DNA from: Bifiguratus adelaidae
Lineage: Eukaryota > Mucoromycota > Endogonomycetes > Endogonales
Length of the DNA stretch: 64,000 bases
Reading direction: 5' to 3'
NCBI GenBank assembly: GCA_002261195.1
Contig: MVBO01000028.1
Location: forward strand, 85,421 to 149,420
Shown piece by piece: positions 1 to 13,000 of the stretch. The notes beneath the pieces were generated by a model. It searched no databases. It saw only the letters and a list, made by a program, of their open reading frames with translations, and was not told the DNA's origin. The translations under genes and the position numbers were made by a program. How positions within the stretch are numbered: position 1 is the first letter of the stretch; every line of letters begins with the position of its first letter.

Positions 1-297
1 CCATGTCTAAACAACGAGAGGATGTGGGGGCCACCTATCACTTTGAGAGAGTTGAAAAAGTCCGGGGATTGAAGGATGTAGCCGGATTCTGAAGGTGGTC
101 AAGGAGATGCATATAGAGATGTTGCAAGTGCACTCAAGTTCTAGTTCGTCTCTGAAGAGGTCTGGACTAGCCGCTATTGTATAGGTGTTCTTCCCTCTCA
201 TGGATGAGCCAAAGCATTGACAAGCAGCAGGCTGTTGTACACTATGGAGATGTCTTGTTCTCCGCCCATAAAATCACATTCTATCTACATCTTTGCT
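1..297. other. Window start, no gene recognised
   Basis: About 300 bp downstream of the FUSC-like stop. Only a short frame without recognisable features is open here. Confidence 0.4.
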
Positions 298-3200
298 TTA
301 CAATCGCATCGTCTGGGGATTCTCTGCTAATCCGAGCGTCTCACCTGCAATATGATCCGTCGCAGGGTTTCGATATCCTACCACGTCCCATTGACCGGCC
401 TCCATAGTGCCTGATATTTCTCCGACCAGATTACCGAGATGCTCCAATTCTTCGATGACTTCCTCAATGCACGCCGTGTAGGCATAAAAATATATATTTG
501 AATATTCGAGTCCAGCTTGACCCTTCAATGGCATCAGTGATGAGAGCTCACGCATTCGATTAATCATGCGGATTCGGGCTACTCGAGCTGAAGGCAAGAA
601 TGGCGGTAAAGGCACCTTGGATTTGAGGGAGGCAGATAAAATATTGAAGGTGAGAAGGATAGCGGCAATCTATAGTCACATGATGAGATGACGGCAAAGG
701 TCAGATGGGAAAGGACAACGCTTACCATATCTCTTCGTTGAGCGTACAAAGTCGTGAGCAATTCCTTTCGAATGCCCTTTTCGATATACTTAGCGGCCGA
801 ACGCAAGCTGATCAGCCTGTCAAGCAAGACTTGATTCGAGCTAATGACTTCTGTCCAGATCTCTACGGGAAAAGGGCCTTTAAGTCGTGGTTCATTGCGT
901 GTCAACACCAGGAGTTCGGAAGCCTTTATAATGTCGGATTGTAAATGGTGTTCATGGCGCCTAATTGCCTCTTCTTCGCCTTCCGCGATGGAATGAATGT
1001 TTTTCACGTTTAAATAAGTCGAAAGCACCAATGAATAAAGTAAGCCCATGTCGAATATGGTTCGGCTGACATGCTTGCGCAATTCATGCCGCGCGACAAA
1101 TGGAAAGATGATCCTAGATGCCAGGGTCAGCAATAAGGTGAAAATGCTTTGCTGCAGTTGCCTACCAATTCAGCACAAGAGCAACAATCACACCAATAAT
1201 GATACTCAGCATGCGCTTCCTACAAATGGAGAATGAATTTGGATATGGAGGAAGCCCTTAGAATCCCGGACTTACCATCCCAAACTGTAGATGGTGTCTC
1301 CAGGAGATGACCCATCAAATGCCCCGAAAGTGACGACAGTGTAGGTTATGATCGCCACACTTCCAATCTTGTTGTATGTACTTGTCAGGAAAATAAACCT
1401 ACGAAGAAACGTGAGTACGAGTTGTGATCTGCCAAAAGCTGTCAAACTTGTTGCTCCTTACCAAAAAACATAGGCTGTGATGCGACAGGAATGGTGTGTT
1501 AGTAGATGCACACGCTTGAATGAACAGCGCTGATCGACTTACAGAAGAGGATGCCCATAATGGACAAAATGTACGGATCAGCTCCATTGATTGTCCAGGC
1601 GAGCATGCCCCAGGCCGCACCAGTGACTGTTCCAAGAATACGAGTGAGGCCAGTCTCCAAGGTACCTCCAACCGCCGGATTCATGACAATGATCACTGAA
1701 ACAGCAGCCCATGCACCTCGCGCTTCCGAGAATACGTACTCTGTCGGTGGAAGGTAGGCAAACATGGTCATAACACAGATGGCAACAGCCATTTTGAAGG
1801 CAAATTTGACGTTATAGGACCGCAGATTGTGAGTAAAAAACCAGACGTTGTAACGAATGCGCATGGAAAGTGGTATATAAGGCTCATATGGCTCGGCGAA
1901 TTCGGATGGAATAGAGTGCTCACTGCGAAGGTCTTCGGACAATGCGGAACCTACATGGGAGCGTCTTGATCGTAGCGAGGCATGATCTGAAGACGGCCTT
2001 GGTGAGAGGCGTTTCTCTTCCGTTCGGCCTCGTAAGCTGCGAGGTCTCGCTGAATTTGAATACTCGCTGTGAGTGGTATCCTGGCTATGCTGTGTGGCTG
2101 TATGTTGCAATGATACCGTCTGGGTAACTTGGTGAGTTGCCTCAAAGTGTCCTGTCGAAGGGGAGCTTTAGTGTCCAGCCTCATGCATAAAATCATTATG
2201 CTCACCAACCACCAGTCCCCCACGATCTCGTACAACTGTATGACTTGCAGTGTTGATCCATTTCGAAAGCTTGATTTTTGGCCAGAAGAGGCGCTTCCGT
2301 CGCGCTTTTCGAGGTTTCGGTTGGTGCCCTTCACCAGCTTCCAAGTCGACCTTTACGGGAGCTTCGAAACCGTTCGCGAGTTCCACCATGGCGACACTTT
2401 CTGTAAGCGCTTGCAATTCCTTTGCAACCTCACGCAGGGAAAACATGAAGTAGAAGACTAGAAAGATCTCTTCACGATGGCCGAGATCAAAAATACTGAG
2501 TGCTGAATCTTTCTTCATCAGTTCAAGATGCTCCCTTTCTTGGATGTCGAACGTAGCGAGGGCTCTACGTAGCATCCCTTGGCATTCTGCGGGTGTCTTG
2601 CGAGAAACCTTCGGCTGCCCTCTTCGCGGATACACGAAGGTTGCAACGCGTTCGAGTACATTTCGTCTAGATGGTCCTTGAAGTTTCTCCTTTGACTTAC
2701 TCGAGCTGAAAAGCGTGTGAAGTACTGCGCCTATGGCACCTACATATTTTCGAAAGGCATTCCCGACTTTGCCAAAGAATGTTAGAAATTGTTGCCGTCC
2801 ATATTCCCTTTTTGAACCCAATGCACGCTCGCGCGTCTTGTTGGCTTCTCGTACAGCTTTACGGTTGGTGGCCGCCTTCTGCCTCTTTTCTTTGTTGAGA
2901 GCTTCCTGTTCAAGATCCACTTTGACATCAAGATCTCTGCCGAGAGCGACCCTAGTGCAATCCAACGCCTCCAAACACGCAGCGCTGAGCTCGAGAAGAG
3001 GATCTTTCACGCCGGTGATGTATCGCATCAAGAGTTCTCGATCGCCAAATTCAATCTCTTTGGGTGGTTTCTGAGGCACCTCTGGCATAGATATGTGCTC
3101 GTTCGGAGTTGACACGGCCGATGGTTGTGTAGATCGAACAGCGTGGGTATCATCGACCTTGGAACCGGGAAAGAGGTGGTGTTGTTGAAGAAAGGAGCGG

Positions 3201-5693
3201 ATAGATTGTGCCGTGGATTGATGAGATTCCGGCTCTAACCTCACATCAAGATGATGATCGTCGTGAGCGGACGCTCGGCGCGAACCCAAATAAGATGTTC
3301 GAGAACTTCGCGGCGGCGTGCCAGACGTGCCCTGTTCTTCGCTAAGGTTGTTCTTTGGGGAAACTGTGCCGCTATGGAACGATGGCATTGGTCTCTTGTC
3401 CCGTTTCTCTTGCTCTTTTGTCAAGACTTGAAGTCGCTCCAAGGCTTTCCGAACACTTTCTGAATGCTTCGTTTCCTCGAAAGTGTGCGTCTCCCAATCA
3501 TCTCCACCACTCAGGACGCTCTCCATCAGAGCAGCCTGTGAGTTTTTCCTTTCGGAATGTGAGCTTCTTCGTCTTTGACAGTGGTCAGTGCCATCGTGTT
3601 CGTCGTTGGTGTCTATAGATGTACACTCGAGCAGACCAATTTCATTCTTGACGCTTAAAGCTACACCTCCGACTTGTTTCGTCAGCGATAACAGTAACTT
3701 CTTGGTTGTCTTCCAATTGGAAGGTCGAACATAACCGTACGAAATTTCATATCGCGACTCTTTGTAAGCCGCATTGACCTTAGCGGCCGCTCCACGCATG
3801 GCTTTTGCTGTATTATCAATGTCTTTGGAGGTATAAAATGGCCTCGGGATGCCTCGCGTTTGGTCATCCAAGGGCGCCATAGAAGTCAACGTTCGTGGCC
3901 TTGTCGCATCAAGGTGCGCATGGATGTTTACTTGCTGAGTTGATATGTTACCAAAGATGAATGTGGGAGAGCGGGCTGTAGGTGAAATAGGGGACAGGAT
4001 CGCCTTTATAGCGGCATCGTTTGGGTCTGTCTCCATAAGTTTCCGTCCACTGCATTCCTGAACGAAAGCAGTCGACGATATCTGGAGCAAATCTCGCATC
4101 TCCCGCAATGCTTCATCGAAAGCCCTGCCTAGTCCTTGAGATGCAGATTCCGGCCACATCGCCAAATTCACAAGCAGGTTGACCGCGGCACCGAGCGCTA
4201 ATGATATCGCAAAAGAGTACATGGCGTTTGCGCTGAAGACAGTCGCATCAATTACTTTTGTGAGCGTAAACACCATCAGGATGGAAGCATTCAATGCAAA
4301 CAAGAACAATCTATCCAGCAAGAGTTAATGAATGTGTAATAACCAAGCATGAAGCTCTGATACTACCTGGGGAAGCGAACTCGGTAATAGCTGACGATAC
4401 CGACCCCTACGGTAAGGAAAGCACTTTGCAGCACTCTACCGTACAGATTCCCCATCGGCAATTGTATTTGATTCACAAGACTCGTAGTCCACAATGCAAA
4501 GGCACAGTAACCCATGGCAAGACCAAGACCAAGAAAGCCGAGCACCGTAGCCTCGATTTGGGCACCTAGGGTTCTGGCAGGATGGAAAAAGACACAAGCG
4601 GTCACGGCGAGATAAGAGGCTTGACCCACGACAACTTGCACGGGATGAATGATGGAGAAAAGGGTGCAGATGAAGGTCGCTACAACATTTTTGTGTAGAC
4701 GGTGTTGCCATCGCGGTGTTAGTTTGTCTCTTTGTTCTCGGAACCAATCTCTAATGCTGTGATGTTCCTCCTTGTCTTCACGTTTGATGCTTGGTGACTC
4801 GCCGAATGGTTTTTGTGAGGATGGCTGCATCACGGTTTCATGGGTGTGTCCAGCTGGAGCCGGTTTCGAAACTGATACTTTCTCGTCTGTTGCTGAGGTC
4901 TTCTCTCCTTGCTTTACATTTTGCTTTGCTGCCGCAAACGTGTTCATAGCTGGGGGTTCGGCAGTGGTGGACGAGAGAGGTATATCAATTGCTCTGGCTG
5001 CATCGGAATCTTTTCGCAGTCGCCGCTCTCTTTTGCTCTCGGTCCTTCGTAAGTCTCGACTAGGAGGTTTAGGTGACATTGCTGGTGCTTTTCCAAGCGT
5101 CTTTGGGGTAGTGTTGAGTTTTGGTGGACGGGGCATCTGAGCACGACGCAAATCACGTTGCAAATTGTCGGATCCATAGGCAACCATATCAAAGAATCTA
5201 CAACATCATTCACGTCAGAATATGCGTACCCGGCATAAAGATCACCTGAATGATTCATCGCCATGACAACCCACCCCGGACGATCCTCGATCATATTGTA
5301 TTGCTTGACACCGGGTCTTTGATGAAATCCAAGCGGTTCGGTATAGCGTTTTGTGTTTGGTAGAGCGCCTACTCTGTCCTCTTCCGGAGGTGTCGAGACA
5401 GGCGACGGTGTATAACTGCCAAAGTATGGTTTCGATCGAAGTTCATTATGTAAGCGAGGCCGAGTCTCATGGCCATATTGCAGCTCGCGGCTGTATCGCT
5501 CGTCATGTGTGGGACTTTGCGGATCCGGCACTATATTAATGACCGGGTTGTCTTGTTCGGCGATTTTTCCGCTGGTGCTCTTGGACGAGCCGGCTTGTTC
5601 GTTCCGTCGTATGTCATCGATTCTAGAGGCAGTCGCAGACTCAGCTGCGTTATTGGCGTTACGGCCGTTGACACGACCGCCTTCACCAGCCAT
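298..5693 (-). CDS. FUSC/BRE4-like multi-pass membrane protein, multi-exon
   Basis: Large spliced gene starting at the ATG at 5693 and ending at a TAA at 298. The N-terminal ~230 residues are disordered and Ser/Pro/Arg rich. A first membrane block follows (about 4700-4200), with hydrophobic helices and an AQIEATVLGFLGLGLAMGY-type segment typical of the fungal FUSC-like/BRE4 'putative ER transporter' N-terminal domain. A long charged cytosolic loop lies at about 4150-2250. A second membrane block at 1860-1380 carries a GxxETGLTRILGTVTGAAWG segment, which is the classic FUSC repeat, and a helical C-terminal tail follows. Yeast BRE4 is linked to brefeldin A sensitivity; the transported substrate is unknown. 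I see introns at 5198-5229 (32 nt), about 4314-4372 and about 2120-2200, plus several between 1500 and 600. Exact downstream splice sites are uncertain. It is divergent from the methyltransferase at 6.3 kb. Confidence 0.75.
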
Positions 5694-6281
5694 TCTTCAT
5701 CCTTCGACGTTCCGAATGAGCGCACCTGCCAAATATGGTCTATTTGAGCGGGATTCAAGCTTGACGCTTTGCGGAGAAGTCCTTATATGAGGGCATTGGA
5801 TTCATCTTTTGTATGCTAAGCGACCATCTCAACACGCTCCTCCTTCAGCCGTGGTATCCAGGTCATTGACCAATGTGTGATATGGTAGACGTTGCGAACT
5901 CTAGATGGAGTTGCAAGCCCCATCAATCATGGAAATACATAATGGTGTGTGATCGAGATAAGTAGCTAATTTGGTCTCCTTGCGCAACGCTGCGTCCCTG
6001 TTCACACAAGAAAATTAGCTGGATCGGATCCCAAATATCCACGACCATTCCAATGATGTCAGGAATAGAGTAGCCACGCCATGAGACAAACTCAAGGTAA
6101 CTCTAATTCTCTCTGCAGGATCTTCCATCCGATCCCATCGCTCTACCCTAACAATGGGTTCCTCCACCATCGCGCATTTACAATAGTACGAATTTGATGG
6201 CAGGTGACAGACTGTAATTGACCGGCCGGTTATTGTAAAGCGGTTGTATAGAGAAGGGATACACTGCTGATTGTGGATGAA
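5694..6281. other. Divergent intergenic region
   Basis: About 590 bp between the start of the FUSC-like gene (minus strand) and the methyltransferase start (plus strand). It presumably holds both promoters. I see no RNA gene or conserved protein and no convincing TATA element. Confidence 0.5.
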
Positions 6282-7953
6282 ATGACAGGTGCTGTTAATG
6301 ACAATATGGATGGACAGCACCAAACTCCCCCAAGCTCTCCTAGCTCACCGAAGCCAACATTCAAGTTTCTCAAACGCATTTCAAGCCGGCTTACCTTGTC
6401 AGAAAGAAAAGTCGACAGGGGGCCAAGGATAAACATAAGTCCAGAGCCACCAGAGCTACAACAAAACTCCTTTACTCCCATATCCTCAACAACCAAGACC
6501 GCGCAACACCCTTACCAGAACCCTCTTGATGCCGTTGTGCTAGCTCACCTCAACCTCGTTTCCAATCCTGGGAGACCGGCACCGCCTTTACAACACTTAT
6601 CATCCTGCAGCAGCGTTCCTTCCGTTGTCAGCGATATGCTTACTTCCACCGAAGGATCAGTTTCATCACCCGCACACAGTATTCACGGCGACGCATCCCG
6701 GACAACTCGAATTCCACATATCACGCCCTCTCACGCCCTAGTTGCACCTGCCGCACCTTCGACGGAACCTCTAGCCCACCTACCCAAAATATCTGTCATG
6801 AATCCTCCCTCTTCCTTGCAATATACCCGGTTATCAAAAGCGCTAGATTCTCAGATCGCCAATGTCAAGAGTGGTCAATATCCTCCGCGTCGCAAAGTAT
6901 GGAAATTGATTGGTGGTCGACGATATCACGATATTACCGGTATATGTTATCCTTTACCATGCGATGAAGATGAAGCAGCGCGGTTATTCATGCAACATCA
7001 TCTCTTACGCCTCGTCCTACAAGGCAACTACATTGTGCCCATCAAAGATACCCTTGAGAATCGGAAGGCGCTTGATGTAGGTTGCGGAACAGGTGTATGG
7101 GTGCAAGAAATGGCCGCGGAATTCACAAAAGCACATTTTGTTGGTGTCGACATTGCCGAATCCTATTTTCCAGTCCCTCCACACGCTCAAAACAACATGT
7201 CATTTCAATACGTCAATTTACTTAACGATTTACCCTTTGAAGATGAAACCTTTCACTTTGTGCATATGCGCCAAATGATGACGGCAATATTGGATGAGAA
7301 ATGGAATGAGATCGTGTCGCGGCTACTTCGTATCTTGGAGCCCGATGGATGGATTCAGTTATTGGAAATGGTTAGTCAGCAACATGTTGCGCAGCAGATC
7401 ACTCATCGCCTTGTAGGATCCCTTTCTCGGTAACAGTGGACCTCGGACTTGTGCCTTCTTGAAGCGAAGTAGGTGTCACATTACAAAAGTGTGTACCAAA
7501 CACCCGTTGACCTGATACAGTGATTCACGCTTTGACCGCTCGAGGTATCGATACGATGGTGTCGTTGCGCCTAGAAGACCTGCTCACCGAAGCAGGTTTC
7601 GTGCATGTCGAAAGCTCAGTTTTCCATGTGCCTATGGGTGAATGGGGTGGTCGGATTGGCGAGCGGACATCCGTCAACTTTATCCACGCCTTGAAGAATT
7701 TGGCTGGTTTGGTTTTACCTGGCATGGGCATGAATGATAAGGAGTTTGAGGAAGAAGTGGATGCGATGAAGAGCGAATTTGCTGAATACGAAACTGTCTT
7801 GGAAATACGTGTCGCGTAAGTCATTTACCGTTCTGCTAATTACATCGTGCTAATACGCCATTTAGATGGGCACAACGAAATCGGGAACTCATGAAAGATA
7901 ACTCTTGTATTTATGATCTATCATCACCTTCACCGGATCATGTTGTTCGCTGA
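6282..7953 (+). CDS. SAM-dependent methyltransferase (class I)
   Basis: The ATG at 6282 opens a ~200-residue Ser/Pro-rich disordered leader, followed by a class I methyltransferase domain. The SAM-binding motif I reads LDVGCGTGVWV (about 7070-7100). It is followed by an acidic VGVDIAE motif II, a post-motif LPFEDETFHFVHMR, and EPDGWIQLLEM (motif III region). An in-frame block after about 7520 (ARGIDTMVSLRLEDLLTEAGF) restores the typical C-terminal half, so one or two introns lie between 7371 and 7520. A plausible small exon at 7437-7468 encodes GPRTCAFLKR, but its upstream junction is unclear. A last intron at 7819-7865 precedes a short terminal exon ending at TGA 7951-7953. The layout resembles fungal LaeA-like or velvet-associated methyltransferases, but the substrate cannot be deduced. 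Confidence 0.72.
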
Positions 7954-8114
7954 AGAAAGCCATATATCTTCATCTGCCTACCACGATCCTACATACTCTA
8001 TATAGAAGTGGAAGTGCCTCTAGTGATATGATGTCACGCGCCATAAATTAGTGTGCCGAGGGCATCCATCCACTGAAGCAGCATCCATCCAGTTGCTCGC
8101 GCACTTTATACAGG

Positions 8115-10082
8115 ATGTCGCGTGGTCCAATGATGGTAGGTAGATGGCTCGGAGAGCTGGAATGGTTGAGAGCAGGTGAACAGCGACATGGCGACATGTA
8201 TTCCGCCATCGCCATCATGATGGCGCGCCATCCGAGGCCGTGGCAGATGCAAGTGTTATAGCCTGCTCGGGTCGTCTAACGCGTTGACAACGCAGTCTTG
8301 TCAGTGCAAAGGACGACACCACACAAGCGAAGAGTCATTGGACCTTGCTAACCACTGCTTGTTATAGCAACCTCAAATCATCCTTCTGAAAGAGGGTACA
8401 GATACATCACAAGGCAAGGGGCAGCTTTTGTCCAATATCAACGCATGCCTAGCGGTCGTTGACACAGTCAGGACCACCCTAGGTCCTCGGGGCATGGATA
8501 AGCTGATGGTCGATGAGCGGGGTAAGTCGGAAAATCATCACGTTTGGCGCGCACCTTTACTTATCATGCTCCAGGGGAGGTGACGATATCAAACGATGGC
8601 GCAACCATCATGAAGCTCCTGGATATTGTACATCCAGCTGCCAAAACACTAGTAGATATCGCGCGCTCACAGGATGCCGAGGTCGGCGACGGTACGACAT
8701 CTGTGGTCTTATTGGCGGGAGAGCTGCTCAAAGAAGTAAAGGGCTATATCGAAGAAGGCATATCACCACATGTTATCATCAAGGGTTACCGAACGGCAGC
8801 TCGGCTGGCTATCGACAAAGTGAAGGAACTGGCTGTATCCGTCGAGCGCAAAGATGAAGCAGAGTTCCATGACCTGCTTATGAAGTGCGCACGCACAGCC
8901 ATGTCGTCTAAATTGATTCACTCACAAGAAGAATTCTTTGCAAAGATGGTTGTGGATGCGGTGTTGTCATTGGATCAAGAGGAACTGAACGAACGCCTCA
9001 TCGGTATGAAACGTGTACCTGGCGGTGCTATGCAAGATTCTCTTTTGGTGCAGGGTGTTGCTTTCAAGAAAACATTTGCGTACGCTGGATTCGAGCAACA
9101 GCCCAAGAGCTTTAAGAATCCCAAGATTCTTTGTCTCAACGTGGAGTTGGAATTGAAGGCCGAGAAGGATAATGCGGAAGTCCGGGTGGAAGAGGTTTCA
9201 GAATATCAAGCCATCGTTGACGCGGAATGGCAAATCATTTACCAGAAGTTGGAGGCAATTGTGGCTACGGGAGCAAAGGTCGTTCTCTCAAAACTGCCCA
9301 TCGGTGACTTGGCAACTCAGTACTTCGCCGACAGAGACATCTTTTGTGCCGGCCGTGTCACAAAGGAGGATATGGATCGAGTTGTGGAAGCTGTGGGCGG
9401 ATCTGTTCAATCCACATGCTCAGATATTGAGCCAAAGCATCTCGGCACATGCGAGCAATTCAATGAACGCCAGATTGGTGGAGAGCGCTTCAACTTGTTT
9501 GAAGGATGTGCACAAGCACATACTTGTACGTTGATCCTACGCGGAGGTGCCGAACAATTCATTGCCGAGGTGGAACGATCACTACACGACGCCATCATGA
9601 TTGTTCGAAGAGCAATCAAGAACAACTTTGTTGTGGCTGGAGGTGGTGCCACGGAGATGGAAGTCTCAAGATACCTTCGCACATACTCACGCAGTATCGA
9701 GGGCAAGCAACAGCTCATTGTTGCCGCATTTGCACATGCTCTTGAAGTAATTCCCAGACAACTCTGCGACAATGCAGGTTTCGATTCCACAGAAATCCTC
9801 AACAAACTACGAAGACAACATCAACTTGGTGACACCTGGTACGGTGTCGATATCAACAACGAAGGCATCACCGACAACTTTGAGGCTTTCGTATGGGAGC
9901 CAGCTCTTGTCAAAACCAACGCTATTGCCGCCGCCACTGAAGCCGCATGCCTCATTCTAAGTGTTGATGAGACAGTCAAGAATCAAAGCAGCGAGAAACC
10001 AAATGCTGGACCGAAAATACCGCAGGGAGCAGCTCAGAGAGCGTTAGGTGGAGGACGAGGTAGAGGGATTCCAAGGCGATAG
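8115..10082 (+). CDS. CCT7: T-complex chaperonin subunit eta (CCT7)
   Basis: Three exons (8115-8135, 8368-8521, 8575-10082) give about 560 residues, the usual CCT eta length. Exon 2 carries the ATP-site [10 protein letters not shown] motif, and exon 3 continues with [14 protein letters not shown] and [15 protein letters not shown], the group II chaperonin nucleotide-binding and catalytic motifs. Residues [13 protein letters not shown] and WYGVDI are eta-like signatures. The protein is one of eight ring subunits of the cytosolic TRiC/CCT chamber that folds actin and tubulin. The first intron is unusually long for this window (232 nt) and follows only seven codons. The stop overlaps the 3' end of the opposing kinase gene. 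A prefoldin subunit, which feeds substrates to CCT, lies 12 kb downstream. Confidence 0.95.
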
Positions 10083-13000
10083 AAAGCGTTCCATGGCCAA
10101 ATTTGGATAAGATAAAACCTAGCGACGCGTAGCATTTCCTTTGCACCTGGTCGCCGTTCCGCGTCCACTTCCAAACATTGGGCCAAAAAGCCTCGAAAGA
10201 CCGGGCTGAGTGCTTCTGGGTTTTGCAGAGCGGGCGTACCGTTGGTTGCAATCAAATAGAGAGCCCTCAATGGGTTTTCGTTCAGATATGGCGGTTCACC
10301 TTCAATCATTTCGATCGCCCTGATGCCGAGTGACCAAATGTCGATACGAGGACCGTACTCTCGCCACGTGACGACCTCTGGCGCCATCCAATAAGGAGTA
10401 CCAACCATCGTGGTTCGTTTACCATTTACTTCATTCAATTGCGCACAGTATCCGAAATCCGCTGTTGGACGACAAGGATGAGTTGTCCAGGTCATGTAGG
10501 ATACGCAGCATGAGCACTTACTGAGCTTGATCTCGCCCGTGAGACTCAACAAGACATTATCACTCTTGATATCAGGGTGGATGACTCCCTTGGAGTGTAG
10601 ATGAACCAATCCTTCGAGCGTTTCCCGACAAACAGCCGCGATTTAACCTTCTGTCATGATGTTGGCCGTCACAACGTCCGTAAGACTGCCATCTTCCATG
10701 TACTCCATGACCACCCATAGATCACCTTTCCACAAATACGAATCGATATAATTGACGATATTCTTGTGTTTCGATTCCTTCATGACAATGATCTCGTTGA
10801 TGATGAGGTCCTTCTTTGCTTCTTGTTCAAGATTCATCTGCTTGATAGCCACAAGGGAATTGGTCCTTATTTGATGCGAGGTGAAGACACCACCAGAAGC
10901 TCTAAAGTAGATCAACACATCAACAATGGTTCTAGAAGCGGAGGGTGCAGACATGCTTACCCTTGCCCAATCTTGACCATATCTTTATAATATCGGTTTG
11001 GATCTTCGGTCGAGCAAATCTTTTGGAGGCGTTCGAGAATCTCGGCGTCCTTGGCTGCGTTTCGCTTCGCCTTTTCCCGTCGCCTTGCATTCTGCTGTCC
11101 GGCTGGACTCGCACTCGCGTCCGTGTGAGCTGCACTCGCCGATGCAGCTGGCTTCGCCTTTGGCTTGTAAGATGGTATCTCTTGTATCGGCTCTGGTTTA
11201 TATTTCGGCAGCATTTGGTTTGAGGATTCTAAAGTATTCTGCCTTGATAATGAGGAAGAACCAGTGGTACCTGAGCGCGACAAGGCTTGCTGTTCCGCCT
11301 GCTGCTGGGCCTTTTGGGTCCTTTGCGATAGCTTTCGCTCAAGAGCTTGAGCAACTGGTTGCCGTGCAGGGTTGGTGATGGGTGTGGTCGGGGGCAGGGT
11401 TTGTGAGGGAGTGATGGGAGTGATGGGAGCGCTACGGTCCTTAACCAGATGCTGCGTCGCAATAGCAGGCGGTGCAGGATGGTGATAATCTGTGCGATCT
11501 CTTTCTGTTCGCGCGGACATTGGTCCTAGTGATGCACCAATCGATGTCTCTATCGGCGGCAGTGGTGGCGGTCTTGGGTTCTCAAACTTTGGCGTGACCT
11601 GGGAGTTTGTATGAGAGGATGCTTGCAGAGATGCATTCTGAGCTTGTTGGCTGTCTCTGTAGTCTGTCAGTTTGAACTTGCGATCATCAGATGCGCGATC
11701 CTTGCTTCCGTGCGACGGCTTGCCAGCTCGACCAGGTGCATCTCCTGTGTACTTGGGCGGCTGCTCACCGCCGTCACTCTGTAGACTTTCGGGTCGACTT
11801 GTTTGCCCGGCCAACAGAAAGGAATTGCCCAATGGACTTGCAGATCCAGGGCTGCCCGAATGCGCCGAGGATTGCTGAGAGTATCTGGAAGATGTCTGCG
11901 ATGAAGCTTGCAACTTCCCTCGTGTCTGCTGAGCGGATGAGAGACCTTGCAAGCCTGCACCCAGTGTGTTTGCTGCTACTGCACTGGACGGCATAGCCAT
12001 CGTGCCAGACAAAGACTCAGACTCTTGGCCTCGCGAATTGACCGCAAATTTGTCCCAAACATCATTACCAACACCAAGGCTTCCATCAGGCGCTTCATGC
12101 TCGCGATAAAAGCCGATAATGTCCAAAACCGCTTGAGGATGCTCTACTTGCTCTTGACGCGTGATACCAGAGCTTTGCAGTAGCTTTTGCCAGTGAGCTG
12201 GCAGCCCGGTGAACTCGCCAGTGACTGGATTAAAACCAACATGCGTCACATGGCGCGTATTATATGGACCCGAAATATCCATGGACGGATCTTGTTCCGT
12301 GTTATTCGCATTGTTGGAATTCCAGGACCCGTCGTACGTCGAAAAGGGAGAGTAAGATGCAGCAGCAGGATCGGAACGATCCCGGCCGGGCCTCGACCCA
12401 GGCGTCAGAAGATCTAAGCAGTCCGTTCGAGGCGATGCGCTAGCATATAGGCCTATAGCCTAAAGGTTCACTTACCACTGAAACTTCCGACAAACTTGTT
12501 CATGGCCGCCTTGAACGTGTTACGATCCTTGCTTGTCTTGATGGATCCTCCTGGCGTCATCACGGTTTGAAAGGACGTGCCACCAGGCGTCTGAATGACC
12601 GATGAGCTCAGTGTCGGTTGTGGCTGCTGATATTGCTGCGGATCTGCGGTGCCAAAATAACCGCCAGATTGCTGTTGGAGTTGTGGAAGCGATTGCGGTG
12701 CAGTCGCAGCACGGGGCAAGCTGCCACCGTCCTGGTCATCCAAGGAGAGTCCTGCCATGCCTTCGCTCAGCTGTCGACTAGAGTTGGGTTTCATACTGGG
12801 ACTCAGGTGTCGTTGCGGAGAATGAATATGACCAGAAGGGCTTGTAGGACTCCGATGCAAAGAGTTTGTCGAGCTGCCTGATTTACTACTGCTTTTGCTA
12901 GGCTGTCGCCCTTGAGAACGTTCACCTGCGCGATCTGGCGCCTGCTGATGATGCACTTGTTGCGTATTCACTGACCCAGATCTCAGAAGCGCATAACTCG

